DNA of 64,000 bases from Bolinopsis microptera (GCF_026151205.1 NC_087078.1:9564675-9628674), one strand, 5' to 3'; positions 39,160-51,405 are shown, counted from the first letter of the stretch. Notes: generated by a model from the sequence alone, not told the origin. A program made the numbers and translations.

Positions 39160-39843
39160 CTATAAATATCTGGATAGATACTGTATTGGGGAGATGTCCC
39201 CTTGTGACAGTGATTCTAGGTTTTGATTAGTCAATACTGGTTGCTTATCGCTCAATGCTGGTAGCTGATCGCTCAGTGCTGGTAGCTTATCGCTCAATGC
39301 TGGTAGCTGATCGCTCAGTGCTGGCTGCTTATTGCTCAATACTGGTAGCTGATCGCTCAATACTGGTAGTTGATCGCTCAATGCTGGTAGCTGATCGCTC
39401 AGTGCTGGCTGCTTATTGCTCAATACTGGTAGCTGATCGCTCAATGCTGGTAGCTGATCGCTCAGTGCTGGCTGCTTATTGGTCAATGCTGGTAGCTGAT
39501 CGCTCAATACTGGCTGCTTATCGCTCAGTGCTGGTAGCTTATCGCTCAATGCTGGTAGCTGATCGCTCAGTGCTGGCTGCTTATTGCTCAATACTGGTAG
39601 CTGATCGCTCAATACTGGTAGCTGATCGCTCAATGCTGGTAGCTGATCGCTCAGTGCTGGCTGCTTATTGCTCAATACTGGTAGCTGATCGCTCAGTGCT
39701 GGCTGCTTATTGCTCAATACTGGTAGCTGATCGCTCAGTGCTGGCTGCTTATTGCTCAATACTGGTAGCTGATCGCTCAGTGCTGGCTGCTTATCGCTCA
39801 ATACTGGTAGCTGATCGGTCGATGCTGGAAGCTGATCGGTCAT
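39160..39843 (-). CDS. Repetitive ORF encoding a 7-residue repeat (21-bp minisatellite)
   Basis: An ATG-initiated 227-residue frame begins MTDQLPAS and consists of about 27 heptapeptides of the type (D/N)(Q/K)(L/Q)PALS. It ends with a unique tail (NLESLSQGDISPIQYLSRYL). The 21-bp DNA array spans about 39231-39845. Because the period is a multiple of three, the opposite strand is also open for 196 codons. No frame-breaking indel occurs in roughly 29 units, which is compatible with selection but also with recent amplification. No promoter, splice context or known family supports expression. It would be an intrinsically disordered protein if made. Confidence 0.3.
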   Translation of the reverse strand: MTDQLPASTDQLPVLSDKQPALSDQLPVLSNKQPALSDQLPVLSNKQPALSDQLPVLSNKQPALSDQLPALSDQLPVLSDQLPVLSNKQPALSDQLPALSDKLPALSDKQPVLSDQLPALTNKQPALSDQLPALSDQLPVLSNKQPALSDQLPALSDQLPVLSDQLPVLSNKQPALSDQLPALSDKLPALSDQLPALSDKQPVLTNQNLESLSQGDISPIQYLSRYL

Positions 39844-40073
39844 AATGGCAGAAACGTGTCAGAAGAGATATGGTTCCAGTATCCAGATCTATAGGTCCTC
39901 ATTGCAGAGATATTGCGTACCAGGATCTTGTACTTGATACTACATATACTACAATACTTGTATACCCTGTTTGGAATCACGCGTCTCATCTTCATGACGA
40001 GATTAGGTTTTTTATAACTGATGCTGGCTCTAATGCTCTAATAGACCATGGTAAGAAATCGTGTTCTTTCTAA

Positions 40074-41221
40074 AAGTAAAAGAAACTTTTCGTATCACTT
40101 ATATGTTTTAAATAATCCCGCTCCACATGTCCTTAGCTCATACGTTTTGTTTGACCGAGAACCGCGGTTACCGGTTAGTTAAAGGTGATATAAGGAAGTA
40201 AGGATATATACTATATAGTCCATATTGTTAAGATCATGTAACGTAAACTAACAGCTACATTTCCTAAGCTTCCCGGTCATCTCACGTTTCATGACATCTT
40301 ATATTGAGGATTTAAACATCCCCGAGTTTTAACATCCGATTCTAATTTAATGCCACTGTACTCCTTAGAACGGAATCACCCTCAATACATCGGTTTCTAA
40401 TTGGTGCTATGCTGCAGTCTTGCTGCTTTAAAATTGGTGTGGCTTTCAGTGACTTGATACCGAATAATGTGTGCAGTAATCTTGTCGATATTATACTCTT
40501 GCCGATGTTGGTCTTCTATCTACTATAAGTCAACTTTTAAAATAATCATCATCACACTTACTGCTATTAATAGTTCATTAAATTATCTGACATTAATTGA
40601 CATTCTAGTCGCCACATTTGCTATAGTTATAGTATAATTTGTAGTGCTTTATGCATAATAAATCTTGAGCGCAGAGCCCGATCGGTTTTATTTTGCATTT
40701 ATTTTTGTTCATCTACAAACTCCTTGCCGGAACTTAAGTAAGACAGGATTTAAAGAAATCGTATCAACATTATTAATTTCTATAACTCCTAAAATTTCTC
40801 TGTCGAAAAACTGCTTTCATCTTTTCATATGATCACTGACCGCCGCTTCTATCACCAAACTTGTTGACAGATTTGATTTGCACAAATTACAGCTGAAATC
40901 TCCAAATCATACAATTTCTCAATGTTAAAATCAACGTATCACTATCATAAGCATAAGGTGTTCATAAAATATAACATTTACAATAAGTGACATAACTGAA
41001 TCAATATCATGTAACAGTATATCCACGAAAACTGAATCCAGGACGAGGAAATTATTAAGATGTTTTAAAGGCTGTTTACCCAGGACCTGGATTGCGGAAA
41101 GGGTTTATCTCTTGGCACTGGCGCCTCTTTTGTTAATTTGTCCCTTAAATTATACAATATACTTTTAATATGTTTTTTGAGATCCTAGTTTTAATAGTCT
41201 GTAATACCCTTCTTATCTCTG
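40074..41221. other. Intergenic, nothing recognised
   Basis: AT-rich DNA without exon, array or element that I can support. Confidence 0.4.
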
Positions 41222-41443
41222 ACCTGGTTGCTAGGTAACTGGTTGCTAGGTAACTGGTTGCTAGGTAACTGGTTGCTAGGTAACTGGTTGCTAGGTAACT
41301 GGTTGCTAGGTAACTGATTGCTAGGTAACTGGTTGCTAGGTAACTGGATGCTAGGTAACTGGTTGCTAGGTAACTGGTTGCTAGGTAACTGGTTGCTAGG
41401 TAACTGGTTGCTAGGTAACTGGTTGCTAGGTAACTGGCTGCCA
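41222..41443. repeat. 15-bp tandem repeat GGTTGCTAGGTAACT, ~15 copies
   Basis: A homogeneous array; each unit contains CTAG|GTAACT, a good 5' splice-site consensus on the + strand. No exon ending at its left border was recognised (the sequence before it is CTCTGACCT). The antisense ATSYL-repeat frame is a by-product of the 15-bp period. Confidence 0.92.
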
Positions 41444-42746
41444 TCCTAGTTTTTATATGAGCTTATCTTGTTACCCGAGCTTTGTTTCGAGAGCACCTCA
41501 GACTATATTGATAATTAATTGAGAGTCAACGTCAGATAAGGGCATCGGTCAGACTTGTGTAAAATATAAATCAAAATTATATTCTTGCGTTTTATTTAAT
41601 ATATTTTGTACGATCAGCTAGTTTGAATTGCACCAAAAATAACCGATTCTATTACTTTGTGTTTTTTGTATAGTTCTCTAGACACTAATTATATCATAGC
41701 CAGCTAGTTCAGGCCCTCTAAATACTACTAGTTCAGTTCCTGGGTTCCCCAAACCGTTTAAGTATCAGGGTGAGCATTTTACAGTAGGTGTTAACTGTGA
41801 AAACGTTACTGGTAATGGTTGTTGTCATGGTAATGGTTGTTGGTTGCTATGGTGGTTACAACTTTACAAGGTGCCAGGTTCTCACTAGGACCTTATTATA
41901 ATTAGTTGTATCACAGCTCTGAGCAGTGAGCAGTGAGCAGTGAGCACTCTCTTTCATCTTCTCTAAGTATCAGGACCCTGTGTAATCGGAAGGTAAATGT
42001 GAGGAGTTCCACTATATTAATATAGCTAGAACGCAAACTCACTATTTTGAAGGATTTATAATGTTGAAAACTTGAAAGGTTGTTTTGTAACTTGAGTCTT
42101 GAACGCAAACTCACTATTTTGAAGGATTTTTAATGTTGAAAGGTTGTTTTGTAACTTGCTGGTATTGGTTGTTGTCATGGTAATGGTTGCTGGTATTTCT
42201 GCGGGTTCAGTGTGGAATCTTTTCGGATTTTGTGGTTCTATGTTTCAGTCTCCTGATCATGATATCACTTTCTAATTGTAGAGAGATAGGATTTTCTTAA
42301 AAAACTTAAAATAGCTTTGTCTAATAGAATAGGGCAAGGGTTGATTAGTTTATCATAACCAACAATCGAGTTTATTTTCGTTTTCTTTTTAAAACGGGGC
42401 ATAAAACTTTAATTGAACTCTGTCTAAAAAAGTAAAGGGCACGAGTTAACAAGTTCAGCGGGATAACAATGGGGGTTGTTTTTGTCTGTAATATGATTAC
42501 CTTTGTTGAAGCTGTCTGTTTGGCTACTTTGTTGGGTTATACTTTAGTAAATACCGTGTAAATAATAATATCATACTCATTTTGTAACGATCTTTATAAT
42601 TTCTAATCTCTAATTTTCTAATTCCTAATTTCTAATTTTATTTCTACTCATTCTGATATATATATTTGTCTTTGGATATAGTTTCATTCATTTCGTACGT
42701 CTGTTCAATCGATTGTCTCCGCTGAGCTGTGTTTAAAATTGTAAAA
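41444..42746. other. Upstream flank of the 42.7-kb gene with local duplications
   Basis: Contains GGTAATGGTTG repeats (about 41810-41850), four GAGCAGT units (41921-41945), and a ~70-bp duplication beginning AACGCAAACTCACTATTTTG at 42031 and 42103. TATATATAT at 42656-42664 lies about 85 bp before the ATG at 42747 and could serve as a TATA element. Confidence 0.5.
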
Positions 42747-44213
42747 ATGAGATCTCCCATCATTATAGGTCGTAACACTAACAAGGCTAAAACCCAACCA
42801 CCTAAACCATCAATCGTATCACGACTAAAGTAAGTAATAGTTAAATAGTTAATTAAAGTAAGTAATAGTTAAATAGTTAATTAAAGTAAGTTAGTTAAAT
42901 AGTTATAAGTTAAATAAAGTAAGTAATAGTTAAATAGTTAATTAAAGTAAGTAATAGTTAAATAGTTAATTATAGTAAGTAAGGAAGTAAGTAAGATTAA
43001 AGTAAGTAATACAGATAATCAGTACAGCATTAAAGTATATACCTAACTGGTTGGAAATTAAAATCAACGTCATAATCTAAACCAGGGGGTCCTTTCCGAA
43101 ATGAAACTTAAGTTCTTACTTAGTTTAAGTAATCGCCAAGTAAAATCATGTTTGTCCTTACCGAAACACTACTTAAGTAAAGTGCAGCGTTTCCGAAACT
43201 TTTACTTAAAGTGTTTACGAAACGCGTCAAAGTTACAAATTTACACGTGCAAGTAACAAATGCGCGCCTAAAATGCGCGCAAAAACTCTGATGACGTAAT
43301 TCGTCATGCAATTGCTTGTTGGTGCGATCACGTGCTTGTTGGTGTGCCATGGATTTTGTTATCATGAATATAACCATTCATGTTGAGTTGAATTTGATAT
43401 CGCAATTTGAATTTGATAATCAATAAATGTTAATTTTATGAGTTCTAATATTCACTATTGAAATTCGAATCTGCACTGTGATTAAATCTGAATCTCCCTA
43501 ATTTGTTTCCTCGTAGTGTTACCATGAGTGTGGCCGGCAAACAAAGAGCACGCTCGTTTACTTCTGAAGAGAAGACTTTACTGTTGCAACTTGCTAATGC
43601 TGAGAAAGCTTATTTGAAAGGTCGCTTCGGGCCAACTATAACAAAGAAAGGGAAACAAGGAAAATGGAAAATACAATGAAATTTGGGATATTAAGTAAAA
43701 ACTTACAATTCTAAGGTTGGTCTGAACCAAACTTAAAAAAATTAGCAAAAAATGAAAAATTGGAAGCAACTTAAGTAAAAAATAGCTCTTAAGTTGAAAC
43801 TAAGCAAAAATCGAAGTAAAAACTTAATTCAAAAATTTTGCTTGAAAATTTGCTAACTTTGTTACTTAAGTTGGTTTTCGGAACGGATTTTAGCAAAAAA
43901 GGGAAAACTAAGCAATATTTACTACTAAGTTTCATTTCGGAAAGGACCCCCTGGTCTTTAGCTGAGCATTAGAATGATTCATCCTGCATATTACCAAGTT
44001 GCCAATAATTATGATGCATAATTTAATTATTCGCGGTAAATTATTCTTCATTATTCATCCTTTCAGATTCTTCAAATTTGTCGTGTCTTTTTAAACTCTG
44101 TTTCTCTCTGCAGACCAAGATTAGAATTTAAAGGACTTGACGGAACTACACTCAACATGCTCCGAACTGCAGCCCTTAATGCTAACAACAACGCTTCCTC
44201 CAGTGACGATGAC
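42747..44213 (+). CDS. First two coding exons of an unidentified gene
   Basis: Exon 1 (42747-42829) starts AAAATGAGA and encodes MRSPIIIGRNTNKAKTQ, then PPKPSIVSRL. It ends at AAA|GTAAGT (phase 2). Exon 2 (44114-44213), after CTCTCTGCAG, encodes RLEFKGLDGTTLNMLRTAAL, then NANNNASSSDDD, and ends at GAC|GTAAGT (phase 0). Both borders match strong consensus sites and the frame is open across the join. The product would begin with a basic, proline-containing segment followed by a Ser/Asp-rich one, suggesting a cytoplasmic or nuclear regulatory protein. I do not recognise the family. Later exons must lie downstream; 54649-54672 is a weak phase-0 candidate. Confidence 0.6.
42828..43005 (+). repeat. 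28-bp tandem array of splice donors after exon 1
   Basis: The unit AAAGTAAGTAATAGTTAAAT plus AGTTAATT starts at the exon-1 donor (AAA|GTAAGT at 42829/42830). It recurs four to five times with indels and degenerates into GTAAGTAAG words. Reading through the donor meets TAA at once. Confidence 0.88.
43083..43956. mobile_element. DNA transposon remnant with ACCAGGGGGTCCTTTCCGAA ends (Harbinger-like)
   Basis: The ends ACCAGGGGGTCCTTTCCGAA and the exact inverse at the right border give terminal inverted repeats of about 30 bp (ATGAAACTTA continues the match less perfectly). The 870-bp interior has a Myb-like gene fragment but no DDE transposase. It sits in intron 1 of the 42.7-kb gene. No clear target duplication was found. 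Confidence 0.75.
43524..43679 (+). CDS. Truncated Myb/SANT-like DNA-binding protein of the transposon
   Basis: A 51-residue frame starting MSVAGKQRARSFTSEEK and containing LLLQLANAEKAYLKGRFGP. The pattern F(T/S)xEEKxxLL...GxFGPxxT is typical of the Myb/SANT-like accessory protein of PIF/Harbinger elements, which helps bring the transposase to the ends. The family length is much greater, so this copy is cut short by a stop after KWKIQ and is probably non-functional. Confidence 0.55.
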   Translation: MSVAGKQRARSFTSEEKTLLLQLANAEKAYLKGRFGPTITKKGKQGKWKIQ

Positions 44214-44271
44214 GTAAGTGCTCTATATTATTGATCCCTGTTTAGTGTTTATAGCTGTATACCTTACATCT

Positions 44272-44298
44272 GGGGGGGGGGGGGGGGGGGGGGGGGGG
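44272..44298. repeat. 27-base poly-G tract
   Basis: The longest of several G/C homopolymer runs in the window (others at 4792-4807, 14169-14186, 34816-34830). It is followed by GAGAGAGA and lies about 60 bp past an exon donor. Confidence 0.95.
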
Positions 44299-45571
44299 AG
44301 AGAGAGATTCCTGTGATTTATGACGATAATTGTTGTTTTTGTATCTCTGTGGATCACACTTTGACTTAGAGACACCAAATTGTAAGAATCATTCGAAAAT
44401 AAAATAGAGAATAAAATCTTTATTGGATCTATTCGATATCAATCATCGATCGTTTAAAGCGACCGGAAAGAATTCAATATTGAAGAAAGATTCGAAATCA
44501 ACTACTATACTTTTAGTTTTAAACTTTAAAATTTACACGATAAATAGATAATGGAGATTTACGATCATATGCTATTTCAATGAAACATCCTAATTTGATG
44601 AGGATGACCTGTCTTCTGTTATAAAGTTATAACAACTAATCTGTTCTCATGAGAATATTATGCAGTAACTAATCGTTAAGTCTAGTCTTTCTTGAGACGA
44701 TGCATTTAGCTATTTCATTGCAACATTTCTCACGTTTATTAACGATGACGGTATGTGCTTTAAGTCAATGCATATCAAGTACTAAGTTTAAATGAGTCAA
44801 ACGTTACCTGGGTATAAATTTACAAAAATGATCTGTCCTGGAAACAAAAAATCATGGCTAATTTTAACCGTGCAGAATTTTAACTGTGCATTGTTCGAAC
44901 CGTGTTATTGAGTGTTGATGATAACCGATAATACGCGGCTTTACATTGTTCACTCTTTAAACATATTGTTACCACTTATAAAAAGACAGTGTATATTAGT
45001 ACTTACCGTGTGTCTTTAACTCTTTAAGTCTACCGCTGCTCCGCCTACAGCTGCATTTCAAGTTCACTTTCCTTGCGTTTGATATTTGCTAGTGTTTCAT
45101 AGTCTGGTCAATGCATCAGAAGGTGCGATCATGCACCAATTAGAGGGTAGGATGACATTCCAAATAAAAGAATGCTCTTCTACCCTCCGCTGCACGGTAT
45201 GCACTTGGAGATTTATAGAAGAAGATGCTGGCCCACAGGGAGGAACCTTTTCTACAGTTCACAACTAAAACATCTATAGTTGTTGATTGTTCCTGATATT
45301 CATTCCTCGGGCATTCTTCGCTCTTACTTTAGACCCTATACCATGGCAGCAGCCTCCTCGTCAGCTTGGATCAGCTTTAATCTGTCCAGCGTCCGGGCAC
45401 AGCTAGGTTCCCGGCCTTCCGACGTGGATTATCCCTGCTCAATATATTGTAAATCCTGGTTTCTTTATTTATAAGATTGATATAAATGTGGGATACATCA
45501 GGCCCAGAATTCGGATACGATGTGATGTAGTCGAACGTCTGAACAAACTGATACTCTACCGTTTCCTGTTA
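44299..45571. other. Intron/intergenic with weak exon-like pieces
   Basis: At 45031 an acceptor-like CTTTAACTCTTTAAG precedes TCTACCGCTGCTCCGCCTAC (+), readable as STAAPPTAAFQ in phase 0, but the donor is weak. At about 45412-45341 on the minus strand a GC-rich frame reads PSCARTLDRLKLIQADEEAA and ends in TAG after MV, without a clear acceptor. Both are recorded as possible exon or pseudogene pieces only. A small hairpin (GAGGGTAG...CTACCCTC) spans about 45143-45190. Confidence 0.25.
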
Positions 45572-46365
45572 CCTTAAGAACGACAAATTTACCATAAATT
45601 TAGTCAAACTTTTGACTTAAATTGTTGTAAACCAAATTTCATGTGACTAAATTTTTCGGCGACTAATTTTGAAGTAGACCAGAATTTTAGTAGAGCATAT
45701 TATATGAATTTAATTTGATTGAGCTTACATTCTTTATCCTTTTATCATATGTTTATGATAAACAGTTAAATATCGCTAACTGTACAATGTACACTAACAC
45801 AGGTCCCTACTGCACGTGTGAAAATAAGAAATTTTATGTTCTGATATGTTACTAATGTATGTATTGTTGGCTCGCCGTTTAGTTGGAACGTTCCCAGATC
45901 GAGAATATTCCTCCTTGCCAAAATACGCGCTTATGGTGTAAGTAACAGGATCACGAGGTTGATAATTTGTCCACGTGACCGTTTGGCGCGCAGTGTGCAC
46001 GTGGGCCCATGGGAAATTTCTGATACATGTGTTCCGTTATCTATACTTAGTTCACTCCCCGTCTTTTGTTACTTTCTACGTTTCTTTCTACGTTTCTATA
46101 TAGATTTGTACCTTGAGTTTTGCAGTGTCGTTACAATTTCCGATTTCATCATGAACTTCGACATACGTTCTGCGAAATTGAAGAAAAAAAAACTAGCTTA
46201 GTAATGGAAAAATCAAATAAATGGAATAGAAAATGGTCTCGAAAAGTCAAAAAATGCGACTAAAATTGTTGCAGACTAAAAATTTGCGAAATTTGTGCCC
46301 AAAATTATGGTAACCAAAATTATAGTCACCAAATTTATTGTGACCAAAATTTGTTGGCCCTAAGG
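45572..46365. mobile_element. Tc1/mariner-type MITE with TA target duplication
   Basis: CCTTAAGAACGACAAATTT at the left and its diverged inverse (CCTTAGGGCCAACAAATTT on the other strand) at the right are each flanked by TA (45570-45571 and 46366-46367). Subterminal TTTAGTC/GACTAAA words recur in both orientations. No transposase. The class is inferred from the TA flank and end structure. Confidence 0.55.
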
Positions 46366-46367
46366 TA

Positions 46368-48480
46368 CTACACGTACTGACTGTAAAGCGACTCAGTGCT
46401 AAAGTTTGAAAACTAATAAATCCCTCCCACGGTCACAATAGAAAATAAAATTACTCAGCTTAATCATTAAACAAATTAACAAACAGACAAATTTGGTTCC
46501 ATACCTCATGTGCAGGTATCATTCACGAAAACACAAATGACAGATTTAGTTATATAATCATAAGTTATATATAATCAATCTTGGCTGAAATATTCTCAGA
46601 GGTAGGACTCTTTAATATCTTTAATTCGAGACGCAAAATTAAAGATATTAGTTTGATGTTGTCGAAATAGGCTTATAAGGGTTCAAAACGGAGTTATACA
46701 ATTACAATTTATTAAGTCAATGTTTTCTTAGATTTTGCCCATATTTTAGTTTTATAACAAATACAAAGAAACTGATCTAACCGGTACTGTCTTGAAGTAA
46801 TATTCTCAGAGCTCTGACACTATTTCAGAAGTACCTGCAGGTAGGCCGATTGGATTTCATGATTTTAAAGCTATAAATGCGTGTCGTTGTGGAGTATTGA
46901 AGACAATATGAAACTATATGTGTGAATTGGCTGTTAGGACTTCATTATAATCGCAGTTTGGTTTTATCTTTGATTATAAGGTTTCCGATTTCTGTACAAT
47001 CTGACACCATAACGCTCTGAAAATCACCCAATATTATGGCACATAAGTAAGTAGGCACACCTTTAATAAATTAGTCCTGCAACCAAATCCACACATCACC
47101 CTGCACCCTGCACCCTTTGAACGCACCTGTGACTTGCAAGGTGACTCTCAAATCCAATTCCCCTTACATTTCAAATCCAATTCCCCCTACATTTTAGATC
47201 CACCCAACATGATATCACCCAACATTCCTAAAAACCTCGCACTATATTCTCGTACTTTTTACATCATCCCTCAATAACAGGTACTAGCTGCGTCATGTTA
47301 TACTATTTATAGTGCTTCTCCAGACGACCTGCCCGTCTGTCTGCTAGATATAAACTAGATTAGACTACCCGCACTCTCCAGGTTTCTGGGTTATTCCACA
47401 ATTTAGTTTTTACCACTCCTAGTTTGTAGGTTCAGTACCTGATATATTTCACCTAATGATCTCTCCGACTCTCCTGATGCAATGAGGAGTGACTCGTATA
47501 TACTTGATGAAGGCGCAGAATAATTGATAAAGGCGCAGTATATTTGATGAAGGAGCAGTATATTTCATTATTATCAGGTTATCATGTATGCTAGATGCAA
47601 TGATGCATGTAGATATAAGATCACCTAACGGACTTATGGGCCATGGCCCATGGCACAGAGGGGAGGGGTCCTAATAAAACATATTTGAAATTAGGAGTAA
47701 TTTCAGCTCGACATATTGGGACTATTCTTCTTTACTCACCTGCTAGTGTCAGATTACTAGTGGGTGGGTAACGTTGCAGAATTGTGGAAACTTTGTTGTT
47801 GTGCACGTGTCCGCTGTATACTTCAGAAGTGTACTAGGTATCTGTCATTTCTTATCAGTATATCGACAGGTTAATGTTGGTCGTATCTTATCACTCATTA
47901 TCAGTTGATACAGATATAGGTTGGCAGGCGCCTTGGCCTTGTCATTGGTAATTTGTTCATTTTTGCAAGTAATTCGTTCTTTTTTTGGAAGGGTACACCT
48001 GTTTCCACAGAGATTTGTTTTTTATCTCGATTATTTTGTTGTATCTGATTAAATTACTTGGATTTACCTCTTGCAGAGTTACTCTTGTGATTCAATAACC
48101 GATATATGATTTGCTCACTTATTTCTATCGAAGAAAGTGGAAGCCAAAGTTCACTTTCTTAAAACAGCGAATTTTAATCATTCAGAATTAGAATGGTCCA
48201 GGTTATTCCTATTTTATCTGAAGTTAGTCTGAGTTCAAAATTTTTAAACATGAATGAGGAATTTCTGCCTAAACGATGTACATATAATGTACTTATTACT
48301 TTATTAGTGAATAACGTTATCTGTGACTCACCCAATTAAAATATACAAGATCTGACTGGAATATGATAAGACCACTACTTAAAACCAATTATTATATCAA
48401 TAAAGTCCAGTTCCCCTCATTATAGCATTATCTGAACCCAGTTTCCTTATCTTGTTTTACAATTTACACCCCTCTAAACG
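46368..48480. other. Non-coding, nothing recognised
   Basis: Scattered short repeats only: CACCCTG runs near 47098, two TTCAAATCCAATTCCCC copies at about 47147-47186, and GATGAAGGCGCAGTATATT words near 47508-47565. No exon supported. Confidence 0.4.
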
Positions 48481-48567
48481 CTAAATTGATAAACGGTCAA
48501 CACGAGCTTCAATTTTGGACTCCGGCTCCTCAATCTCCTCATCTTCAAATTGCTGGACCGTAATTTT
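48481..48567 (-). CDS. Possible terminal exon with an acidic tail, unidentified gene
   Basis: After CTAATTAG the minus strand reads KITVQQFEDEEIEEPESK, then IEARVDRLSI and TAG, 28 codons in phase 0. The acidic, helix-prone composition is typical of a C terminus and unlike the surrounding AT-rich DNA. The 64-residue frame in another register over the same bases is basic and less convincing. No upstream exon was located with confidence, so strand and border remain tentative. Confidence 0.3.
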   Translation of the reverse strand, partial: KITVQQFEDEEIEEPESKIEARVDRLSI

Positions 48568-48570
48568 CTA

Positions 48571-51390
48571 ATTAGATTTATTGCAGATGTCGGCCGGCTG
48601 ACTTTATCCTCGTTCAAATTGCCAAATAATTTGCCACCAATCCCATCAGAAAAACTCAAATAGATCATAGAACCCCACTATCAGTCGTTGTTTACAGCTA
48701 TTCGATTAATTGTGACGAAATTGTTTACGAAGAAGCTGACAAATGAGTTCCACCTGTTGAAATCCCGTTACGTCTGTGACGTTTAGTTAAGTGACATTTG
48801 TCTTGGAGCGTTACGTCAGCGCTCTTTTCAAAGTGGCCCCCACGGTCCCTTATTAAGTTAATCAAGTTATTCGTGTTAGTCCACCTTGATAAGAACTAAT
48901 TTGCAGACCGACTTCAAACCTAATAACTTCATGTTTTGTTATTCCTGAATACCTGGTCATGTGAAAAGGATTAGAACCTTTTACAATGTTTTTATTCGGG
49001 TATTATTTCGTTTTAAATGTTTTCACTCTGGCTTCTGATGTGTGCTTAAAATTTGACAATAGATTGTCGGAGATCGGGTCCTGGCACCACATGTACCGCT
49101 CTTGAACGAAGTTGTTGGAAACGCATTAACAAAAGTGGTGTCCAAGCCCCTGTCGTTTTCCGATAATTCCCTGAATTGTAATTTGAACAAAGATATTTGC
49201 ACTTCCCTAGCTGAAACAATGATTGAGAAATTACTCCAATTTTAGGTCATTATGGGTTCCTCATTTTGTGGATTAGCTGAGAAAGTCTGGCTTTTAGTCC
49301 CGGCGGAGCACCTCACCTTTGGTTTCCTGTGAATCATTATATTTGATGGTTTGAAGATTGTTGTAACTTTCGCCAACTTTTCCACTTGTTTGAAATATTA
49401 TCTACTTTAATATTGTCCTTTATAATTAAACGACCCTTTGGTTTCCTGTGAACAATTTGTTGTTATTTTAAGGTTTGATTATTGAGCTGTAACTTTCTAG
49501 AATTTTCGAATTAGCCACTCGCTCACTCGCCGATCGTCAAAATTCATTCAGGCGATGCTTTTATCCAAAATGGAATTTTTAAAACTTTCAGGCCGTATCC
49601 ATGACGTCGGGCGCTTGTTCTAGAATGCCAAATTTGGAACATGAGCTTGATAGAATCTTCAACATACTCGAGAGCGTGATCGTTACATTTGGAAGCATAA
49701 TTTCCTTTGGTTTCCCGTAAATTATATTTTGTTATTTGAATTTGAACATTTGACGATTGTTAAAACTTCCTAGGATAACGAATTTCACATTGTGTGGTTG
49801 TGAGGATTCGAATCAGCTACTATAGCTGATTATAGTAAGTTATAGTAGCTGTAGTAGTTATAGCTGATTATAGTAAGTTTCCATTGCATTGTCATATGCG
49901 TCAAGCCGTCTGTGACACCTGGTGCTTAATCTAGGATGCCAAATCTCGATCTGCAACGTACTAGCTAAATCTTGAGTCTGCGGCATACTCTAGCGTGATC
50001 ATTAATCGAGGAGCATGATCATGTCCGTATTGCACTCTCTTGGGACCAAATATTCAGGGATAAACATGACAAATGCTGTAGGAAGCCCCCATCCAATTAA
50101 GTGGTACTTGTCGCGGTTATAACTCTACTGTCTACAAGTTTTCATGAGTAATAGTATGATCATATAAAACGTGATGATCAGGATATGCAGCTAATTCCGG
50201 AGAAATCCCGCCGCTGGTAGTTTGTTTGAAGTCCCGACATCAACTATTTGACATTTCAGTGGCTTTACACTTCAGTGATTATCCATACTTCCCAACGTTC
50301 ACGCTTCACTCCCAGTTTTGCCGCTTAGAATTTGTTTACTTGTTAAGGGTAACAACTTCGCAAGATCATGCATGAAGATTGCAGATTAGCATCTCTTTTC
50401 CATTTTCACCTATGACCTTAGCCTGTGAGTAGCAAAATGCAATTGGATGAAAGTCAAGAGCTGTATAATTTCCTGTTGATGTGAAAATTCATGTCAACTT
50501 GTGTGGAACGTTCTCAAGCAAGACTTGAGTGACATATTTTAATGACAGCACAAATGAGAGTTAAATAGCCAGGTTTAAATTGTTGTAATTACATAAGCTG
50601 TCAGCTTGTGAATTTTTAGTTTAATTTGCAAAATAGTTTGTTGCGCTGTGGGAATTTTAATTCATAATAATTTTAACTGCTACTTCATGTTGATGCCTTA
50701 TTTTTTCACATTGCTTTGTTGGTAAAAACTCTGTTTATCATGAGACATCCAAGTTATCGCCAATGGTGCCATTTGATGTTATTAATCGATTAGCACAAAC
50801 CGGTAGCAACGCTATCAATATCATCAAAATACCTTGAAAGCGGATGCAGCGTCAATGGATCCACTGAACCATCAGATTCATTGCCAACAAGCTTTGTTGG
50901 CACCATTCTCTGGTATTATAAATGAATTCACTTAAAATCAGTGGTGCCAAATGGGTTATTCAAATGAATATGATGGATTCACTAGTACAAATCAGATCAC
51001 ATTATGTGCGCTATCCAGGAATCCAGGAATCCAGGATATAATTGCTACTACGTATCACATTCAAATGTTTGATGGGTCTATAAAATGACTTTAAAATGAT
51101 TTTCAATCGGCATCAATGGATATTGCCGATAAACATTTCAATATTTCTCTGGAAGCGCAGACTTATCTGGAAACTTCTGACGTTTAAAATTTTCCTTCAC
51201 TTTTTGATTGTGTCAAAGTCTGACAAGTGTCTCCTATAACATGTGTCGTGTAGTTATACATTCTAACCCATGCTCTTGTTAATACCTCTTTCTCATTGGA
51301 CGGCTCGTCTATCCGCGGTCTTCCATTGGTCAAAAACCTGTCATTTTTAAAAGGTTACAACAGTTTATCCAATGTACATATATTCAATCT
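48571..51390. other. Non-coding, nothing recognised
   Basis: Long AT-rich stretch with repeated TTTCCTTTGGTTTCC(C/T)GT words (about 49315, 49435, 49708) and TATAGCTGATTATAGTAAG duplicated near 49820-49880. No exon supported. Confidence 0.4.
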
Positions 51391-51397
51391 GGTGATG

Positions 51398-51405
51398 TAT
51401 AAATA
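51398..51405 (+). promoter_or_regulatory. TATA box (TATAAATA) of a + strand promoter
   Basis: GTATAAATAGAAG is a close match to the consensus. Inverted CCAAT boxes (ATTGG) lie at about 51296 and 51326. Transcription would start near 51427, giving a leader of about 310 bp to the ATG at 51741 that contains a 33-codon upstream frame starting at 51521. Confidence 0.45.

Noticed and set aside
39255-39845. 196-codon + ORF in the 21-bp array
   Set aside because: The minus frame has a unique tail and an ATG at the array edge; the + frame is only repeat.
41145-41444. ATSYL-repeat ORF on the minus strand
   Set aside because: A by-product of the 15-bp array; no tail or start supports expression.
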